The notes under the pieces were generated by a model. It searched no databases. It was not told where the DNA came from and saw nothing but the letters and a program-made list of their open reading frames with translations. From assembly GCF_000801105.2 (NCBI RefSeq), contig NC_079514.1, forward strand, positions 23,476,293 to 23,540,292: a stretch of 64,000 nt of DNA. Reading direction: 5' to 3'. The DNA is from Raphanus sativus (taxonomy: Eukaryota; Streptophyta; Magnoliopsida; Brassicales; Brassicaceae). A program made the translations under genes and the position numbers. Below, in pieces: positions 58,993-64,000 of the stretch; position 1 is the first letter of the stretch, and every line of letters starts with the position of its first letter.

Positions 58993-60239
58993 TTTTGTTC
59001 ATAATAAAATCTAACTAAAATGATATATACTGACTGACGATGCATTTATACTTGGTTTGGATCTAAACTCAAGGAGAAGTACCTATTAAGTATTTTTTGG
59101 ACCTCTGGTTTCTGTTCGAATTGAGATCTTACCGAGACCCGATTGGATATCAAATGTTTGTGTATATTAGATATATTTGGATATTTAAGATATGTTTCCG
59201 TTCTACAAATATTTTAAATACATAAGTTTATTTATTATCACTATTATATATCATGTTTTATGTTTTACATGTCACTATTATTTTCTAATGTTTTTTATGT
59301 CAATATTATATATCATATATGTATCATCATATAATTAATAGTATTTTATACGCATTATCATATAATTAAATACATATATATATCTATATTTTGAAAAATG
59401 TGAAAATAAAAACTATATTTAATTTTTTTTAGAGATTGGATTTTCCACTATATTTTTATTATATATATTTATATTTTTTAATGGTCATTTGAAAATATTT
59501 TAGTAAAAATAAATTTTGAACATATGTTTGTTTTTGATTCAAAAATTAATATAAATCAATTGTAGCTTTTTTATTTGTAATATGAATAAAAAAATTTAAG
59601 TTTTTTTTATTATAATTTTAGAGTACTCTTAGGTGTTGACAAATACAAAATATATTTTAGGTCATTAAATTGGGCTTTTATATTGAAGCTGGCCCATAGA
59701 GTTGGCAATAGTATATTGGATTTCTAATTATGTTGATAATGTTAGCCCAGTGAATTTTTTTTTCCGGGAAAAATAGAAAGATAGGGAAACAACTTTTCTC
59801 CTTCTATCGGCTTCTCATTCTCCAATTTTTTTCCTCTTCGCTGAACCCTATTGGATGTTGTTTGATCCATGAAACTGGAAAAATATATCTATGGAAGATG
59901 ACATAACAAATCAGTTCGATCTTTAGTTCTGCAGTCTCTTCAATGTTCAAGGTTAGTTTTTTGATCTGAGTTTAATTAAGTTTATACGATTAAGTTATTT
60001 CAATCGATAAAAGTTTTTTTTCTTATTTGCATATGATCGATGTTCCTCTGAGCAAAGAACGAGATCAGACAGTGAGAATCCGGCTCAGTTAACAGAGATA
60101 TAGGTTTGATTTCATGTAATCAAATATAAGTTCGATTTGATATATTGTTCGGTAATCAATCACAATAAACTCCCTTTTTGGTTAATTGTCCTCACTGATG
60201 ATACATCTCCTAACGATTTGTATATATGTGTTTCTGATA
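58993..60239 (-). other. Possible Helitron body; otherwise unassigned
   Basis: AT-rich DNA, then at 59780-59960 a C/T-rich stretch with AACCCTA and an exon-like end AAG/GTTAGT (plus strand) that could be a captured 5' leader of a host gene. I could not find the Helitron 5' TC end or a coding frame. Confidence 0.3.
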
Positions 60240-60550
60240 TTGGCGATCTAAGAACTTAGGGTTCTTCGAGACCTGTTCTTGGATCGATTAAGGATTTCTT
60301 TCGATAGCTCCTTAAGACCAACTTCTTGTTAGATGAATTGAATCGAATCAAACAAGGGATAAAAGCCAAAGCTCTTCTTATTATAAAATCAAACGTTTCT
60401 ATCATATGAGCCATAGCTCTACTTATATAGTAGTTCCAAAGCCACAAACCAGCTAGGAATAGGAAATAAAACTAATCAAGAAAAGGAAGTTATAAAGTTT
60501 AACTATTTTAAGAAATCACTTAAAAGTAAATATTGAAAAAGGAAAAAACA
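60240..60550 (-). repeat. 3' LTR region of the right-edge Gypsy element (boundaries unresolved)
   Basis: Downstream (minus strand) of the polyprotein stop. TATA box ACTATATAAGTAG (complement near 60423-60435) followed by a transcribed-looking leader and GAACCCTAAG near 60260. The partner LTR is outside the window, so ends cannot be set. Confidence 0.5.
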
Positions 60551-60568
60551 TGAAGGTGGTTTGAATCT

Positions 60569-61198
60569 TCATGTTGGCGCTAATGTTGATGATGCCGCTG
60601 CATCAGGTCCCCCGGGGTTAGAAGGATTCGTCCTCGAATCAGAAGGCAGCTCTGGTGGCTTGTACTGCGAAAGGTACCGAACATTAAAGACATCCGAAGT
60701 AGTAATGTGAGAAGGAAGCTCGAGCCGATACACATTATCATTTATTTTGGGAAGAACACGAACAGGACCTATCTTCTTCGACTTGAGTTTGTTATACTCT
60801 CGAGCTGGTACGCGATCCCGTGTAAGATGAACCCAAACCATATCACCTTCACTGAAAACAAGACGGCGTCGTGAAACATCTGCGGCAGCTTTGTATTTCG
60901 AAGAAGATGCTTCCAGGCGTTGTGTGGTCTGAACATGAATGTCCACAATGGCGTCAATGAACGAAGATGCATCACCATGAAGACGAGACCGATCAGGAAG
61001 AGTTGATAAGTCAACTGGCGCACGAGGAAGGATGCCATAGATCACCTGAAAAGGACAGAATCCCGAACTGCGATTGATTGCACGGTTGTGCGCAAACTCA
61101 GCTTGAGGAAGATGAGAGTCCCATGATTTAATCTTATCGCCGACCAAACATCGTAAAAGATTTCCCAACGAACGATTGACCACTTCGGTTTGACCATC
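60569..61198 (-). pseudogene. Gypsy integrase C-terminal part, after an in-frame stop
   Basis: It continues the same frame as the upstream polyprotein beyond the TGA at 61201-61199: DGQTEVVNRSLGNLLRC contains the third catalytic residue (Glu of the DDE triad). Next come FAHNRAINRSSGFCPFQVIY, DMVWVHLTRDRVPAREYNKL and a GPY/F-like module (KKIGPVRVLPKINDNVYRLE). It ends ...STLAPT and a TGA. There is no clear chromodomain after the module. One readthrough or back-mutation would restore the frame, so the coding part has decayed only slightly. Confidence 0.88.
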
Positions 61199-64000
61199 TC
61201 ATTGTGGATGATAAGCTGAACTCATGTCGAGACTAGTGTCAAGTAACTTCCACAAAGAACGCCAAAAATGACCAAGAAAACGAGAATCACGATCGGAGAC
61301 AATAGATGAAGGTAGACCATGTAGACGATATATCTCCCGAAAAAATAGAGTGGCGACTTGAACAGCATCTGTGGTCTTTTTCCATGGTATAAAGTGAACC
61401 ATCTTAGAAAATCTATCGACCACCACAAAGATAGAGTCAAAGCCTCGCTGTGTTCGTGGAAGACCTAACACAAAATCCATGCTTATATCTGTCCAAGGTT
61501 GGGTAGGAATTGGTAATGGCATATATAAACCTGCATTCGATGAAGTACCCTTTGATTTCTGACAAATAACGCACCGCTCCACAAAGCGTTCGACATCACG
61601 TCTTAAAGACGGCCAGAAGTAAGACGTTGAGACGAGATGTAAGGTTCGATCACGACCAATGTGGCCTTCGCGATGTATCTCTGAGATGAGTTGAATTCGC
61701 AAACTGCATTCAGGTATGCATAACCTGTTGTCACGGAACAAGAACCCATCGCAAAGCGTGTATGGTGATGGCAGTCCCGCGGTAGTATCCGCAAAAACTC
61801 GACCAAAGAAAGGATCTGAATCATACAAATCAACGAAAGAGCTGAAGCCAGGGACTGTTGTATGCATTGTCGTTAGAAGGGAATGGCGTCTGCTCAAGGC
61901 GTCTGCAACACGGTTAGATAGGCCAGACGTATGTTTAATAACAAACGTAAATTGCTGGAGGTAGGCGATCCATGAGGCGTGGCGCGAAGAGACCTTGACT
62001 TGAGTATGGAGATGTTTCAAGGCATCATGATCGGTGTAAAGAACAAATTCCCGGTGAAAGAGATAATGTCGCCAATGCTTGATTGCTTGGACGATGGCAT
62101 AAAATTCCACGTCATAAGTGCTATATCGAAGACGGGAATTGGATAGCTTCTCACTAAAGAAAGCAATAGGTCGGTTCTGCTGACTTAAAACCGCGCCAAT
62201 ACCAGACTTAGACGCGTCCGTATGTAACTCCAAGACTAAATTGAAGTTGGGAAGGGCCAAAATAGGAGTTGTGCAGAGCTTCTCCTTAATAAGATGGAAA
62301 GCTCGATCAGCTTCTGGAGTCCATGAGAACTTGCCGTCACGGATACAATCTGTAACAGGAGATAAAAGACTACTGAACTGAGAGATAAAACGCCGATAGA
62401 ACGAAGCAAGACCGTGAAAGCTCCGAGTTTCAGTGATTGTCGCTGGAGTGGGCCATGTTCGTATAGCTTCAACTTTACTTGGATCCACTGATAACCCTTT
62501 AGCCGAGACAATGTAGCCCAAAAACTGCACTTCATTGACTCCAAAGGCGCACTTCTTTCGTGTTGCATAAAACTTATCACGTTGTAGCACCTCAAGAACA
62601 GCACGAAGGTGACGACTATGCTCGTCCAAAGAGGAACTAAAGATGAGTATATCATCAAAGTAAACCACCACAAATTTGCCGATGAAAGGTCGGAGTGCTT
62701 GATTCATTACGCGCATGAACGTACTAGGAGCGTTAGATAATCCGAAAGGCATGACTAACCATTCAAATAAGCCTTCTCGCGTTTTGAAAGCGGTCTTCCA
62801 TTCGTCTCCCGGATTGATACGAATTTGATGATAACCGCTGCGTAAATCCAGTTTGGAGAAGATAGAGGCTGAACCAATCTGGTCAAGGAGGTCATCAAGG
62901 CGAGGAATTGGAAACCGGTAGCGTACTGTGATCTTATTAATAGCCCTGCTATCAACGCACATTCGCCACGATCCATCCTTTTTGGGAATGAGCAACGCGG
63001 GGACAACACATGGGCTCAGACTCTCGCGCAGGTATCCTTTAGATACGAGATCTTCGACTTGCCGACGAAGTTCTTCATGCTCAGAGGGGCTCATTCGGTA
63101 ATGAGAACGATTTGGTAGTGCTGCATCGGGAACCAAATCTATACGGTGCTGTATGTCCCTGAGGGGAGGGAGACCGGCAGGAAGATCCTCAGGAAAGACA
63201 TCATCAAACTCCGAGAGGAGCTCAGAGAGTTGTGGTGACGATGATGGACTGGTAATAGACACCGGAGAAAGTACCAAAAGCATGACGAGTCCCGTTTCTT
63301 TCATTAGTGACTCGAAGGGAGCTCGTTGAAGAAGAAGGACTGGTGCGGTTGGTGTGGAGATAGAAGCGGGTGCCGGTGATGTCGCACTTATGGACGGTAC
63401 TGTTGGTTTGAGAGTGAAGGTGCGATCACTGAATTTGAACGTATATGTATTAAGGAAGCCGTCATGTATCACGCGTCTGTCGTATTCCCATGGTTGTCCA
63501 AGTAAGAGGTGGCATGCGTCCATAGGAACCAGGTCACAATAGACTTGATCTTTGTAGGCTCCACCAACTGAAAATTGAACCAGGGTGCGGCGGGTGACGG
63601 TAAGTTCATTACCCTTATGCAACCATCCAAGCTTATAAGGTGATGGATGAGGTTCGATGACTAAATCAAGCTTGGGGACTGCAGATTCAGCAATCACGTT
63701 CTCACTGCTACCAGAATCTATTATAAATGTGCAGACCTTGCCATTGATTGTACACCTTGAGGAAAATAAATTCTTGCGTTGTGGAGACTCCTCTGGAACC
63801 TTAGGAGTTAAACATGTTCGACGAATCATTAACAAAGAACCTTCGTCTGCTTCCAATTCATCTGTTATCTCGTTAGGGCTATCATCGTAGACAACCTCGA
63901 CATCGCGACCAGAAGTATCTAGCAGCAAGCCTCGTTTATTGCGGGTGGGACATGCTGATTGTCTATGTCCGAGTTCACCACAAGAGTAACAACGTAGGCC
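61199..64000 (-). CDS. Gypsy polyprotein: zinc knuckle, protease, RT, RNase H, integrase (partial)
   Basis: The open frame enters from the right edge. CYSCGELGHRQSAC (63991-63950) is the gag knuckle. Counting from 63928: protease IIDSGSSENVIAES at about residue 71; RT with RMCVDSRAINKITVRYRFPI, SKLDLRSGYHQIRI and catalytic YFDD (423-426); RNase H with LHTDASKSGIGAVLS (D571), YSTYDVEFY and YTDHDALKHL; integrase HHCC finger (H752, H756, C786, C789), then the DDE core (D818 in MDFVLGLP, D879 in VSDRDSRF). RT before integrase defines Ty3-Gypsy. The sequence looks like a plant chromovirus, lineage unproven. It stops at TGA 61199 within AYHPQ-stop-DGQTE. It supplies the enzymes that copy and integrate an LTR element, and is the only near-intact pol here. 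Confidence 0.95.
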   Translation of the reverse strand, partial: GLRCYSCGELGHRQSACPTRNKRGLLLDTSGRDVEVVYDDSPNEITDELEADEGSLLMIRRTCLTPKVPEESPQRKNLFSSRCTINGKVCTFIIDSGSSENVIAESAVPKLDLVIEPHPSPYKLGWLHKGNELTVTRRTLVQFSVGGAYKDQVYCDLVPMDACHLLLGQPWEYDRRVIHDGFLNTYTFKFSDRTFTLKPTVPSISATSPAPASISTPTAPVLLLQRAPFESLMKETGLVMLLVLSPVSITSPSSSPQLSELLSEFDDVFPEDLPAGLPPLRDIQHRIDLVPDAALPNRSHYRMSPSEHEELRRQVEDLVSKGYLRESLSPCVVPALLIPKKDGSWRMCVDSRAINKITVRYRFPIPRLDDLLDQIGSASIFSKLDLRSGYHQIRINPGDEWKTAFKTREGLFEWLVMPFGLSNAPSTFMRVMNQALRPFIGKFVVVYFDDILIFSSSLDEHSRHLRAVLEVLQRDKFYATRKKCAFGVNEVQFLGYIVSAKGLSVDPSKVEAIRTWPTPATITETRSFHGLASFYRRFISQFSSLLSPVTDCIRDGKFSWTPEADRAFHLIKEKLCTTPILALPNFNLVLELHTDASKSGIGAVLSQQNRPIAFFSEKLSNSRLRYSTYDVEFYAIVQAIKHWRHYLFHREFVLYTDHDALKHLHTQVKVSSRHASWIAYLQQFTFVIKHTSGLSNRVADALSRRHSLLTTMHTTVPGFSSFVDLYDSDPFFGRVFADTTAGLPSPYTLCDGFLFRDNRLCIPECSLRIQLISEIHREGHIGRDRTLHLVSTSYFWPSLRRDVERFVERCVICQKSKGTSSNAGLYMPLPIPTQPWTDISMDFVLGLPRTQRGFDSIFVVVDRFSKMVHFIPWKKTTDAVQVATLFFREIYRLHGLPSSIVSDRDSRFLGHFWRSLWKLLDTSLDMSSAYHPQ

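Overview
This is a nuclear plant sequence made almost entirely of transposable elements. I see no intact host gene, tRNA, rRNA or CRISPR array. The element set points to a Brassicaceae genome, most likely Brassica/Raphanus-like, in a pericentromeric or gene-poor block: Athila-type retroelements whose gag carries Ser-Ile-Asp repeats written with GATCGATCGA DNA, Ty3-Gypsy and Ty1-Copia elements primed by tRNA-iMet, hAT and Mutator-type non-autonomous elements, and Helitrons ending in CTAG after a GC hairpin. The species call is inference.

Layout. 1-645: 5' LTR, primer-binding site and gag start of a minus-strand element that runs off the left edge. 2420-7272: complete but decayed Ty1-Copia element (minus) with very short TA...TA LTRs and a GCGGT target duplication. 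7278-16440: AT-rich DNA holding a hAT-like element (10733-11622), a 168-bp Helitron (12549-12716), a Mutator-like element (12808-14362) with a poly(A) retroposon nested in it, and a long fold-back element (14821-15661). 16440-25765: decayed minus-strand Athila-type element split by an opposite-strand Athila LTR and a 3.36-kb solo LTR (20525-23882). 26248-31492: complete Gypsy-type element (plus) with 1.4-kb LTRs, a gag and no pol. 32930-34572: third Athila fragment, hit by a 456-bp solo LTR. 34573-37422: hAT-like repeat, a tandem duplication and an LTR. 37423-44320: Athila-type element with two LTRs and only a gag, inserted into a 35-bp minisatellite.

44706-52460: two members of one LTR family in opposite orientation, the inner one carrying arrays of GGCGAGTTGG hairpins in its LTRs. 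52480-58690: decayed Gypsy-type LTR and internal DNA interrupted by a miniature LTR element (54190-56030, 818-bp LTRs around 205 bp) and a hAT element (56841-57799). 58697-58992: duplicated Helitron terminus. 60240-64000: minus-strand Gypsy polyprotein, the best-preserved coding region, open except for one in-frame TGA, with its gag running off the right edge.

How the parts work together. Only the right-edge Gypsy element and the Copia element ever encoded a full reverse-transcriptase set. The 26-31 kb, 37-44 kb and 54-56 kb elements lack pol and must have depended on proteins supplied in trans. Target-site duplications that I could read on both sides fix the order of many insertions. Boundaries given with exact target duplications are reliable; those marked approximate rest on similarity between copies inside the window. 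All divergence figures are by-eye counts.
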